In this document: positions 16,506-25,049 of the stretch, one piece after another
How the letters are laid out: the number at the start of each line of letters is the position of its first letter
Numbering within the stretch: position 1 is the first letter of the stretch
NCBI RefSeq assembly: GCF_014654785.1
Contig: NZ_BNBD01000022.1
Location: forward strand, 23,635 to 87,634
Length of the DNA: 64,000 nucleotides
Direction of reading: 5' to 3'
Source: Streptomyces mashuensis
GTDB taxonomy: Bacteria; Actinomycetota; Actinomycetes; Streptomycetales; Streptomycetaceae
Position numbers and translations under genes: made by a program
The notes under the pieces: generated by a model
Database searches by the model: none
Told to the model about the DNA's origin: nothing
What the model saw: the letters and a program-made list of their open reading frames with translations, nothing else

Positions 16506-16606
16506 CCTCTTCCGGTCCGGGCAGGGACAGGTGCGTACGGCATGTAATGATCGCGACTATTCGAGAGAGACGGTTGTTACCGCAGTTCTCAGGGGGATCG
16601 AAAGAC

Positions 16607-17593
16607 ATGCTGGACACATTGGGCCTGGACGCCACATCGGAACAGGTCTACCGAGGGATGCTCGTGATGCCGGGGGCCGGAGTGGCCGTGCTGGCGGAGT
16701 ATCTGGGGCTGACGGAGGCGGAGGTACGGAGAGGGCTGGACGCGCTCAGCGAGCTCGCACTGGTCTCCCCGGGGCTGGACGGCCGGACGCGCGCCGTCTC
16801 CCCGGAGATCGGTCTGGAGATGCTGATGTCGCGGCAGCAGGCGGAGCTCGCGGCGCGGCAGAAGCGCCTGGAGGAGTCCCGGGTGGCCGCGGCGCAGTTG
16901 ATGGCCGAGTACGCCGACCAGCGGTCGGTCTCCGGCAACCTGGGCGGCGAGCAGCTGGTCGGCCTGGAGGAGATCCGGCACCGGCTGACGCGGCTGACGC
17001 GCGAGGTGCGCGAGGAGGTGATGGCCTTCAGCCCGGACGGCGCGCAGACCGAGGAGAACATGGCCGCGGCCCGGCCGCTGGACCGCGAGCTGCTGGGCCG
17101 GGGCGTGCGGATGCGTACGGTCTACCTCGACAGCGTGCGCAACAGCGCGCCGAGCACGGCGTACGCGCAGTGGCTCACCGACCTCGGCGGACAGGTGCGG
17201 ACGGTGGCGGCGCTGCCCACCCGCCTGATCATCGTGGACCGGGCCACCGCCGTCATCCCGGTCAACAGCGAGGACTCCGCGGCGCGGGCCGTGGTGCTCA
17301 CCGGGCAGGGCATGCTGACCGCGCTGTGCGCGCTGTTCGAGCACGTCTGGGCCGGTGCGCGGCCGCTGGGCGTGGCGGCGCCCGGCCGTGACGAGCACGG
17401 GCTGACGGGGCAGGAGTCGGCGACCGTGCGGCTGCTGGCGGAGGGCCGCACCGACGACGCCATCGCCAAGCGGCTGGGCGTCTCGCAGCGCACGGCACGC
17501 CGCATCGCCACGGCCCTGATGGAACGCCTGGGCGCCCGCAGCCGCTTCGAGGCGGGCGTGCTGGCCGTCCGCGCAGGCTGGCTGCCCCAGTAG
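16607..17593 (+). CDS. TrmB-like/LuxR-type one-component transcriptional regulator
   Basis: A 328-residue cytoplasmic DNA-binding protein. Residues ~1-75 form a TrmB-like winged helix (LAEYLGLTEAEVRRGLDALSELALV). The middle 180 residues contain a coiled stretch (QQAELAARQKRLEESR) and a PLD-like effector domain. The C-terminus is a LuxR helix-turn-helix (LTGQESATVRLLAEGRTDD, AIAKRLGVSQRTARR). There is no receiver domain, so it is not a phosphorelay regulator. ATG 16607 follows AGGGGGA. Streptomyces carries many such proteins with unknown inducers. Here it is divergent from a 104-residue gene and close to a secreted-peptide gene. Confidence 0.85.
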   Translation: MLDTLGLDATSEQVYRGMLVMPGAGVAVLAEYLGLTEAEVRRGLDALSELALVSPGLDGRTRAVSPEIGLEMLMSRQQAELAARQKRLEESRVAAAQLMAEYADQRSVSGNLGGEQLVGLEEIRHRLTRLTREVREEVMAFSPDGAQTEENMAAARPLDRELLGRGVRMRTVYLDSVRNSAPSTAYAQWLTDLGGQVRTVAALPTRLIIVDRATAVIPVNSEDSAARAVVLTGQGMLTALCALFEHVWAGARPLGVAAPGRDEHGLTGQESATVRLLAEGRTDDAIAKRLGVSQRTARRIATALMERLGARSRFEAGVLAVRAGWLPQ

Positions 17594-17657
17594 GCCGCAC
17601 CCCGTCCCACCCCTCCCGGGGCGGGTAATTCGCTCGCTCCCGCCGTCCCCCGCCGCC

Positions 17658-17663
17658 TAGACT
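17658..17663 (+). promoter_or_regulatory. possible -10 element (TAGACT)
   Basis: TAGACT lies in the 207-base gap ahead of the RING-TerD gene, about 138 bases before its start. No convincing -35 is seen. Confidence 0.3.
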
Positions 17664-17800
17664 CCTGGGCGCGGGGGCGGCTCCGCGGCGTGCTTCCTTC
17701 TCCTCTTCCGGGATTCGATCCAGTGCGCCCACTCTCCGCCCCCGTTCGCCTTTCCAGGGCAATGCAGGGGAACCCGGGGGAATTTCAGGGGGAGTTCGCC

Positions 17801-20446
17801 GTGTCCACACTCCAGTCCGTGCTGCTGCGCCGCGCCGGTACCGTCCACGTCGACCACGAGCCGGCCCGGCCCTCCGGGGCGTCCGACGCCATGGTCGCGC
17901 AGGGACTGGCGGCCCTGGAAGCCGAGTTGCTCGACCGCGGTTTCGCTCTGACCGAGCCGTTGCGCACCGCCCTGGCCGGAGCCGGGGCCGGCGCGCTGGC
18001 CGACACCGGCCGCGGGCTGCTGCACGCGATCGACGAGCAGCTGGGTGCCGACCGTACGCACATGCCGTTGTTCCGCGACTTCCCGCGGTCGGTGCCGCAG
18101 GACACGTTCGCGCTGTACACCGACCGGGTCTTCGCGCTGCTGCTCCAGCAGCCGCGGCAGCCGTGCGTGCTGTGCGGCACGGTCGGCGCCGTGCGGCCCG
18201 TCTCGCCGTGCGCGCACCTGGTGTGCCGTTCCTGCTGGGACGGCGCGGACTACGCCGGCTGCCCGCTGTGCCACCGCCGCATCGACCGGAACGACCCGTT
18301 CCTGCGTCCCGCGCGCCGTAAGTCCCCAACGGTGTCCCGGCAGTCCGGCCCCCTCCGCCTGCTCGTCCTCGGTACGTCCCGCACGGCCGACGCCGCCGCG
18401 GAGCTGGCCGCGCTGCTGGCGCGGCCCGTGCCGCTGTCGCCGCAGGACCGGGAGGACCTGCGGGTCCTGCTCCTGCACGCCGTCCCCGGCGGCCTGGACT
18501 GGCTGCCGGCGCAGGTGCCCGTCCGCGAGACCAAGGCCCTCGCCCTGGGCACGCTGCTGCGCGAGGCCGGCCCGGAGACGGTGGCGGAGGTGCGGCGCCG
18601 GCTGCCGGCGCTGCTGACGACGGCCACGGACGTGCTGCGCCTGCTGTGCGTGTGGTCGGGCGGCGAGCCCGACCCGGTGCGGGCTCCGCGCCTGCGGAAC
18701 GTACCGCGACCGCTGCGCCGCGACCTGCTGGGCGTGCTCGACGGGCTGGACCCGGCCTCCCTGGTGGAGGACGTGCACCGGCACGCGCGCGTGTGGAAGC
18801 GCGCCGCCGAGGTGCTGCACCCGTACGCGTACGGCCGCCGCTTCGAACTGGCGGCCCTGGCGCTGGCCACCGTCCGGGGCACGGACCTGGCCGCGGCCGG
18901 GGACCTGGGCGCGGCGCTGCTGCGCCGGGCCGGGGCGCACCCGGGGCTGTTCGCCGTGCGGACGGGCGGCGGCGTGGGCACGCGGACGCGGGTGGCCCCG
19001 GTGACGTGGGGCGGCGTCGTGGAGGACGCGCTGCGGGCGGGCGATGTCGCGACGGCGGTGGAGCTGCTGGGCGCGCGGCCCGGCGAGCTGGTGCGCCGGC
19101 TGGGTCACCTGCTGCGCCTGGAGGGCGCGCCGGAGGCGGCGCCCGCGCTCACGGCGGCGCTGCGCCGGGGGCTGCCCGCCGTGGCGCCGGGGCCGTTGCT
19201 GTCGGCGCTGGGCGCGTTGCGCGCCGCGCAACGGCCGGGCGGGCGCCGGGTGTTCTTCCCGCGCGGGCAGGTCGGGCGGGCGTACGGGGCCGACGATGCG
19301 CGGGCGCCGCTGGCGCAGCCCGTCGCCGGCGCGGTGTGCGCGCTGCTGGAGGGCGAGGTGCTGCGCCGCCTGGGCGAGGCGCCGCCGTACGACCTGGCGG
19401 TGCTGGACCCGGGGCTGCGCCGGCTGACCGTGCCCTTCGCCGAGCGCACGGCGGCGGCCTCGCTGGTGGCGGTCCCGCGCGGCAGCGAGCTGCGGCTGCC
19501 GGAGGGGGGCGTGGTGCGGCTGTTCCTGCACTGGACGCAGCCGGAGGGCGTCCAGGTGGACCTGGACCTGTCGGTGGCGTTCTTCGACGCCGGCTGGAAC
19601 CGGGTGGGCCTGTGCGACTACACGCGGCTGCGGTACGGCGGCGACGCGGCCGTGCACTCCGGCGACCTGACGTCGGCGCCGGCGCCGGACGGGGCCACCG
19701 AGTACGTCGACCTGGACGTGGCGGGGCTCGCGGCGGCCGGGGCGCGGTACGCGGTGGCCGTGGTTTTCAGCTACAACGACATCCCGTTCGAGGAGCTGCC
19801 GGACGCGTTCGCGGGGTTCATGGCGCTGCCCGCGGCGGGCCGCGACGCCTCGTACGACCCGCGGTCGGTACGACAGCGGTTCGATCTGGCCGGGGAGTCG
19901 CGGGTCTGCGTGCCGATGCTGGTGGACCTGGCCGAGGGCCGTGCGGTGTGGACCGACGTCCACCTTCCGGGTGAGAACGGGGTGCACAGCGTGGGCCGGC
20001 ACGGCGACGCGCTGGGCGTGCTGGGCCGGGACCTGTGGACGTATTTCTCCGGCGGTGCCCGGTTGACGCTGTGGGAGCTGGCCTGCTGGCACGCGGCGGC
20101 GCGCGCGGGTGCCACGGTCGTGCCGCACCGCTCCGCCGGCCCCGGCGGTACGGACGAGCTGTGGCGGTTCCGGCGCCGTAGGGGCGAGGACGTCGCCGCA
20201 TTCGCGGCGCGGCTGCGGGCCGGCGCGGAGCCCGACGGCCGGGAGCCGGCGGAGGACGTCCTCGCGGCGGCGGCCGGGGCGGCCGCGGGCCGGCACGTGT
20301 TCGTGGCGCTGGCCGGGGGCGACCTGCCGGCGCCGCGGGCGACGGGCACGCTGCACCGTCTCTTCCCCGGCCGGGTCGACGCCTGGGCGGCGGCGACCCG
20401 GGTGACGGCCGGCGACCTGCTGACGGCGCTGGCCCCGGCCGCGTAG
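17801..20446 (+). CDS. RING-finger plus TerD-like protein (MXAN_6230/SCO0854 type)
   Basis: An 881-residue protein with a true RING-HC metal site: C122-X2-C125-X11-C137-X-H139-X2-C142-X2-C145-X8-C154-X2-C157. A ~420-residue middle part, predicted helical, lacks known motifs. The C-terminal ~300 residues contain a TerD-like beta-sandwich, with VDLDLSVAFFDAGW and VVFSYNDIPFEELPDAFAGF typical of tellurium/stress TerD proteins. In eukaryotes RING domains recruit E2 enzymes; in bacteria the role is unknown. GTG 17801 is chosen for the GGGGGAG six bases upstream; the frame is open further 5'. No ubiquitin-like or E1/E2 gene is nearby. Confidence 0.88.
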   Translation: MSTLQSVLLRRAGTVHVDHEPARPSGASDAMVAQGLAALEAELLDRGFALTEPLRTALAGAGAGALADTGRGLLHAIDEQLGADRTHMPLFRDFPRSVPQDTFALYTDRVFALLLQQPRQPCVLCGTVGAVRPVSPCAHLVCRSCWDGADYAGCPLCHRRIDRNDPFLRPARRKSPTVSRQSGPLRLLVLGTSRTADAAAELAALLARPVPLSPQDREDLRVLLLHAVPGGLDWLPAQVPVRETKALALGTLLREAGPETVAEVRRRLPALLTTATDVLRLLCVWSGGEPDPVRAPRLRNVPRPLRRDLLGVLDGLDPASLVEDVHRHARVWKRAAEVLHPYAYGRRFELAALALATVRGTDLAAAGDLGAALLRRAGAHPGLFAVRTGGGVGTRTRVAPVTWGGVVEDALRAGDVATAVELLGARPGELVRRLGHLLRLEGAPEAAPALTAALRRGLPAVAPGPLLSALGALRAAQRPGGRRVFFPRGQVGRAYGADDARAPLAQPVAGAVCALLEGEVLRRLGEAPPYDLAVLDPGLRRLTVPFAERTAAASLVAVPRGSELRLPEGGVVRLFLHWTQPEGVQVDLDLSVAFFDAGWNRVGLCDYTRLRYGGDAAVHSGDLTSAPAPDGATEYVDLDVAGLAAAGARYAVAVVFSYNDIPFEELPDAFAGFMALPAAGRDASYDPRSVRQRFDLAGESRVCVPMLVDLAEGRAVWTDVHLPGENGVHSVGRHGDALGVLGRDLWTYFSGGARLTLWELACWHAAARAGATVVPHRSAGPGGTDELWRFRRRRGEDVAAFAARLRAGAEPDGREPAEDVLAAAAGAAAGRHVFVALAGGDLPAPRATGTLHRLFPGRVDAWAAATRVTAGDLLTALAPAA

Positions 20447-20511
20447 GGCCGGCGCCCCCGCCACGGAGGTGTGGGCGCACGGCCGGATCCGTCGCTGTCA
20501 GCGGTGGCCCG

Positions 20512-20525
20512 TAAGCTCTGGGACC
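20512..20525 (+). promoter_or_regulatory. -10 element of a probable leaderless exonuclease transcript
   Basis: TAAGCT at 20512-20517, 8 bases before the ATG, with no Shine-Dalgarno sequence. The spacing suits a leaderless message. Confidence 0.4.
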
Positions 20526-21557
20526 ATGCTCGTAGACGCCACCGACGCCGAATCGCCCATCCCGTGGCCGGCCGCGTACCCCGAGGGGTACGCGGTCGTC
20601 GACGTGGAGACCACCGGGCTCGCCCGGGACGACCGGATAGTGTCGGCCGCCGTCTACCAGCTGGACGCCCGGGGCCGGGTGCAGGACCAGTGGTACACGC
20701 TGGTCAACCCGCAGCGCGATCCGGGCCCGGTGTGGATCCACGGGCTCACCACCGACGTGCTGGAGGGCGCGCCCCTGTTCCCGGAGATCGCCGAGGAGTT
20801 CGGGCAGCGGCTGGAGGGCCGGGTGCTCGTGGCGCACAACGCCGCCTTCGACTGGTCGATGATCGCGCGGGAGTACGCGCGGGCGAAGGTGACGGCCCCG
20901 GTGCGGCAACGGCTGTGCACCATCGCGCTGTCGAAGGAGCTGGGGCTGCCGCTGCCCAACCACAAGCTGGAGTCGCTGGCGGCGCACTACGGCGTCGTGC
21001 AGCAGCGGGCGCACCACGCGCTGGACGACGCGCGGGTCCTCGCGGAGGCGTTCCGGCCGAGCCTGCGGCTGGCGGCGGAGGCGGGGCTGCGGCTGCCGCT
21101 GCTGGCGTGCCAGCCGCTGACGGAGTGGTCCGACGGCCCGTCGGCCGCCCGGCCGCGGATCGGTCACCAGTCCTCGTACCGGGGGGCCGCCACGTGGCGG
21201 CCCAGCCGCAAGCGGCCGGCGTGCCCGTACCCCAACCCGGGGCGGTACGAGCCGGGCGGGCAGCTGAAGCAGGGGATGCGGGTGGCGTTCTCCGGCGACA
21301 CCTCCGTCGACCGGGAGCTGCTGGAGGACCGGGCGGTCGGGGCCGGGCTGCACGTGGCGACGAGCGTCTCGCGGCTGACCAGCCTGCTGGTCACCAACGA
21401 TCCCGCGTCCGCCACGTCGAAGAACGTCAAGGCGCGGTCGTTCGGCACGCCTGTGGTGGACGAGGCGGCGTTCGTGCAGCTGCTGTCGCACGTCACGCCG
21501 GCGGACGGACAGCCGGGCGGACAAGCGCAGGGACAGAACGGGACAAAGGGGGCGTAG
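20526..21557 (+). CDS. DEDDh 3'-5' exonuclease (DnaQ-like) with BRCT domain
   Basis: A 343-residue nuclease. Residues ~20-190 form the epsilon-type exonuclease: Exo I is VVDVETTG, Exo II is LVAHNAAFDWSM, and Exo III is HHALDDARVLAE with the catalytic His. After a linker, residues ~250-320 resemble a BRCT domain (MRVAFSGDTSVDRELLED, then VTNDPASATSKNVKARSFG). The combination resembles the polymerase III epsilon-like proteins of actinobacteria, probably for repair or processing rather than the replicative editor. It starts 79 bases behind the RING-TerD gene. Confidence 0.88.
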   Translation: MLVDATDAESPIPWPAAYPEGYAVVDVETTGLARDDRIVSAAVYQLDARGRVQDQWYTLVNPQRDPGPVWIHGLTTDVLEGAPLFPEIAEEFGQRLEGRVLVAHNAAFDWSMIAREYARAKVTAPVRQRLCTIALSKELGLPLPNHKLESLAAHYGVVQQRAHHALDDARVLAEAFRPSLRLAAEAGLRLPLLACQPLTEWSDGPSAARPRIGHQSSYRGAATWRPSRKRPACPYPNPGRYEPGGQLKQGMRVAFSGDTSVDRELLEDRAVGAGLHVATSVSRLTSLLVTNDPASATSKNVKARSFGTPVVDEAAFVQLLSHVTPADGQPGGQAQGQNGTKGA

Positions 21558-21611
21558 CTCTTCGCGACACCCGGCGGTTGGGGGGCGAACCGGACCAGGT
21601 ACCGTCAAAGC

Positions 21612-22400
21612 GTGTACCGCTTCCTGTTGTCCCGGCAGTGGGTGATCACCACGGTCGTGGCGCTCGCCCTCGTCCCGGTGATGATCAAACTGGGCTTCTG
21701 GCAACTCCACCGCCACGAGCAGCGGGTAGCACGCAACGACCAGGTCGCCCGCAGCCTGGCCGCCGACCCCGTCCCGGTGGGCGAGCTCACCGCGCCCGGC
21801 CGCGCCGTGCCGAAGAAGGACGTGTGGCGCACGGTCACCGCGCACGGCACCTACGACCGGCAGGGCGAGGTCGTGGTCCGGATGCGCACGGGCAACGACG
21901 GCAGCCAGGGCTACTTCGTCCTCACCCCGCTGGTGCAGGCCGACGGCACCGCCGTCCTCGTCAACCGGGGCTGGGTCCCGGCGGGCGGCCCGCAGACCAC
22001 CTACCCCGACGTCCCGCCCGCGCCCGCCGGCACGGTCACCGTCACCGGCCGGCTCCGCGCGGACGAGCAGCCGGGCCAGGGCGTCAAGGACACCAGGGGC
22101 CTGCCGCCCCGCCAGGTCATGCTCATCAACAGCGAGCGGCAGGCCGCCCAGCTGCACCGGCCCGTCCTCGGCGGCTACCTGGAGCTCGCCGAGGCCCCCG
22201 CCGGCCGCCAGCCGCAGCCCGTGGCCGCCCCCGACCACAGCAGCATCGGCCCGCACATGGCGTACGCCGTGCAGTGGTGGCTGTTCTCCGCCTTCGTGCC
22301 CGTGGGCTGGATCATCCTTGTGCGCCGGGAGCGCCGCGAGCGCGCCGCCGCCGCGGCCGGGGAGACCACGGCCGCGGCCGCCGCACCGGCCGGAGCCTGA
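21612..22400 (+). CDS. SURF1-family protein (cytochrome oxidase assembly)
   Basis: A 262-residue protein with one transmembrane helix at each end (residues ~10-27 and ~217-236) and an extracytoplasmic domain between, the SURF1 layout. Typical motifs are GFWQLHRHEQR at the end of helix 1, VNRGWVP in the middle, and AYAVQWWLF before the last helix. SURF1 helps place heme a in cytochrome c oxidase. It starts with GTG 21612 and has an alanine-rich tail. It is not beside ctaD/ctaE genes here. Confidence 0.9.
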   Translation: MYRFLLSRQWVITTVVALALVPVMIKLGFWQLHRHEQRVARNDQVARSLAADPVPVGELTAPGRAVPKKDVWRTVTAHGTYDRQGEVVVRMRTGNDGSQGYFVLTPLVQADGTAVLVNRGWVPAGGPQTTYPDVPPAPAGTVTVTGRLRADEQPGQGVKDTRGLPPRQVMLINSERQAAQLHRPVLGGYLELAEAPAGRQPQPVAAPDHSSIGPHMAYAVQWWLFSAFVPVGWIILVRRERRERAAAAAGETTAAAAAPAGA

Positions 22401-22482
22401 CGGGACCGGCGCGCGGGGGGCGCGTCGCCCGGACAGCCGCGCCCCGGAGTAGCACCCCGCCGGCCTGGGAAGACGGTCCGGC

Positions 22483-24270
22483 GTGGCAGCTCGCATCGAG
22501 GACTACGCGCTCATCGGCGATCTCCAGACGGCCGCCCTCGTCGGCCGCGACGGCTCGGTCGACTGGCTGTGCCTGCCGCGCTTCGACTCCGCCGCCTGCT
22601 TCGCCGCCCTGCTCGGCACCGAGGAGAACGGGCACTGGCGGCTCGCCCCGGCGGGGGCCGGCGACTGCACCCGGCGCGCCTACGTGGAGGACACCCTCGT
22701 CCTGGAGTCGGTCTGGGAGACCGCGCACGGCACGGTGAAGGTGACCGACTTCATGCCGCAGCGGGACCGCGCCCCCGACCTCGTACGGATCGTGGAGGGC
22801 GTCAGCGGCCGGGTGCCCATGCTGAGCGTCGTCCGGCTGCGCTTCGACTACGGCAACATCGTGCCGTGGGTGCGCCGGAGCGACGGCCACCGCGTCGCCG
22901 TCGCCGGCCCCGACTCCGCGTGGCTGCGCAGCGAGCCGGAGGTCCACACGTACGGCGAGGACCGCTCGACGCGGTCGGAGTTCACGGTGGCCGCCGGCGA
23001 GAAGGTGGCCTTCGTGCTGACCTGGCACCCCTCGCACGAGCCGCGCCCCCGGCTCGTCGACCCGTACGAGTCACTGCGGCAGAGCGTGGCGGACTGGCGC
23101 GAATGGTGTGCCCGCTGCCGCTACCGCGGCCCGCACCAGGAGGCCGTACGGCGCTCCCTGATCACCCTCAAGGCGCTCACGTACGCCCCCACCGGCGGCA
23201 TCGTCGCCGCCCCCACCACCTCCCTCCCCGAGGAGATCGGCGGCGTCCGCAACTGGGACTACCGGTACTGCTGGCTGCGCGACTCCACCCTCACCCTCAA
23301 CGCGCTGCTGTCCGTGGGCTACGAGGACGAGGCCCGCGCCTGGCGCGACTGGCTGCTGCGCGCGGTCGCCGGCGACCCGGGGGACCTCCAGATCCTCTAC
23401 GGCCTCGGCGGCGAGCGCCGCATCCCGGAGGCCGACCTGCCGTGGCTGCCGGGGTACGAGCGGTCCTTCCCGGTGCGGATCGGCAACAACGCCTACCGCC
23501 AGCTCCAGCTGGACATCTACGGCGAGGTCATCGACTCGCTGTGGGTGGCCCGCCGGGGCAAGCTCGACGTCAAGCCGCACGCCTGGCACATCCAGCGCTG
23601 CTTCCTGGAGTTCCTCCAGCAGCACTGGCGCGAGCCCGACGAGGGCCTGTGGGAGGTGCGCGGCCCCCGCCGGCACTTCGTCCACTCCAAGGTCATGGCG
23701 TGGGTCGCCGCCGACCGCGCCGTCCGCACCCTGGAGGCGGACCCGGACCTGCCCGGCGACCTGGACGGCTGGCGCACCATGCGCGACGAGGTGCACCGGG
23801 ACGTGTGCGAGCACGGCTTCGACCCCGAGCGGGGCACGTTCACCCAGTTCTACGGCTCGACGCAGCTGGACTCCGCCACCCTGCTCATCCCGCGCACCGG
23901 CTTCCTGCCGCCCGGTGACCCGCGGGTGCGGGGCACGGTCGACGCGGTCCGCCGCGAACTGTGCCGGGACGACGGCCTGCTGGCCCGCTACGGCGACAGC
24001 GCCGGCCTGGTCGACGGGCTGCCGGGCGAGGAGGGCGCGTTCCTGGTCTGCTCCTTCTGGCTGGTGGACGCGCTGTGCCTGACCGGCCGGCACACCGAGG
24101 CCCGCGCGTTGTTCGAGCGGCTGCTGGCGCTGCGCAACGACGTGGGGCTGCTGGCGGAGGAGTACGCGCCGCGGGACGACCGGCTGCTCGGCAACTTCCC
24201 GCAGGCGTTCAGCCACATCGGACTCGTGGGGTCGGCCCTTCTCCTCTTCGGCTGCGGCACGGCAGACTGA
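22483..24270 (+). CDS. GH15 family glycoside hydrolase (trehalase/glucoamylase-like)
   Basis: A 595-residue cytoplasmic protein. The N-terminal beta-domain starts IEDYALIGDLQTAALVGRDG, a hallmark of actinobacterial GH15. The alpha/alpha-barrel follows with WDYRYCWLRDSTLTL (substrate-binding aromatic and Asp). The proposed acid is in DEGLWEVRG and the base in GEEGAFLVCSFWL. The mycobacterial relative is a trehalase, so trehalose is a reasonable substrate, but glucoamylase or related activity cannot be excluded. GTG 22483 has only a weak ribosome-binding site. No sugar transporter is adjacent. Confidence 0.88.
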   Translation: MAARIEDYALIGDLQTAALVGRDGSVDWLCLPRFDSAACFAALLGTEENGHWRLAPAGAGDCTRRAYVEDTLVLESVWETAHGTVKVTDFMPQRDRAPDLVRIVEGVSGRVPMLSVVRLRFDYGNIVPWVRRSDGHRVAVAGPDSAWLRSEPEVHTYGEDRSTRSEFTVAAGEKVAFVLTWHPSHEPRPRLVDPYESLRQSVADWREWCARCRYRGPHQEAVRRSLITLKALTYAPTGGIVAAPTTSLPEEIGGVRNWDYRYCWLRDSTLTLNALLSVGYEDEARAWRDWLLRAVAGDPGDLQILYGLGGERRIPEADLPWLPGYERSFPVRIGNNAYRQLQLDIYGEVIDSLWVARRGKLDVKPHAWHIQRCFLEFLQQHWREPDEGLWEVRGPRRHFVHSKVMAWVAADRAVRTLEADPDLPGDLDGWRTMRDEVHRDVCEHGFDPERGTFTQFYGSTQLDSATLLIPRTGFLPPGDPRVRGTVDAVRRELCRDDGLLARYGDSAGLVDGLPGEEGAFLVCSFWLVDALCLTGRHTEARALFERLLALRNDVGLLAEEYAPRDDRLLGNFPQAFSHIGLVGSALLLFGCGTAD

Positions 24271-24274
24271 GCGC

Positions 24275-25030
24275 ATGGATCTTGGACTGGAGAACCGGGT
24301 GTACGTCCTGACGGGCGCCACCCGCGGCCTGGGCCTGGCCACGGCCCGCGAGCTGGTCGCCGACGGCGCCCGGGTGGTCGTCGCCGGGCGGGACGAGGAC
24401 ACCGCGGCCGCCGCGGCGGCCGGGCTGGGCCCGAACGCGGTGGGGGTGGCCGCCGACAACGCCGACCCGGAGACCGCCGGGCACCTGCTGGCCACCGCCC
24501 GCGAACGGTTCGGGCGCCTCGACGGCGTCCTCGTCAGCGTGGGCGGCCCGCCGCCCGGCTCGGCGGCCACCACCGGCGACGACCAGTGGCGGGCCTCCTT
24601 CGAGTCGGTGTTCCTCGGCGCTGTCCGGCTGGCCCGCACGGCCGCCGCCGAGCTGGGCGAGGGCGGCGTCATCGGGTTCGTGCTGTCCACCTCCGTGTAC
24701 GAGCCGGTGGCCGGGCTCACCGTCTCCAACGGGCTGCGGCCGGGGCTGGCGGGCTTCGCCAACTCCCTGGCCCGGGAGGTGGCGCCCCGCGGCATCCGCG
24801 TCGTGGGCCTGCTGCCGGGCCGCATCGCCACCGACCGGATGCGCGAGCTGGAGGCCCTCTCCGGCGACGCCGAGGCGGCCCGCGAGCGCCACGCGGCGGC
24901 CATCCCGATGGGCCGCTACGGCACGCCGGAGGAGTTCGGCCGGGCGGCGGCGTTCCTGCTGTCGCCGGCCGCCTCCTACATCACCGGCGTGATGCTGCCG
25001 GTCGACGGGGGCGTGCTGCACGGCATCTGA
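24275..25030 (+). CDS. SDR-family oxidoreductase lacking the classical catalytic pair
   Basis: A 251-residue Rossmann protein. The NAD(P) loop is TGATRGLGLA and the C-terminus SYITGVMLPVDGG is typical of 3-oxoacyl-ACP-reductase-like SDRs. Where a Tyr-X3-Lys is expected, the sequence reads GLTVSNGLRPGL, so both residues are absent. This is a known SDR subgroup pattern (..LSNALR..) whose activity is unclear. It starts 4 bases after the GH15 stop, so the two are likely co-transcribed. It is convergent with the AmaP-like gene. Confidence 0.82.
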   Translation: MDLGLENRVYVLTGATRGLGLATARELVADGARVVVAGRDEDTAAAAAAGLGPNAVGVAADNADPETAGHLLATARERFGRLDGVLVSVGGPPPGSAATTGDDQWRASFESVFLGAVRLARTAAAELGEGGVIGFVLSTSVYEPVAGLTVSNGLRPGLAGFANSLAREVAPRGIRVVGLLPGRIATDRMRELEALSGDAEAARERHAAAIPMGRYGTPEEFGRAAAFLLSPAASYITGVMLPVDGGVLHGI

Positions 25031-25049
25031 GCCCCGGCACGGGCGGGGA

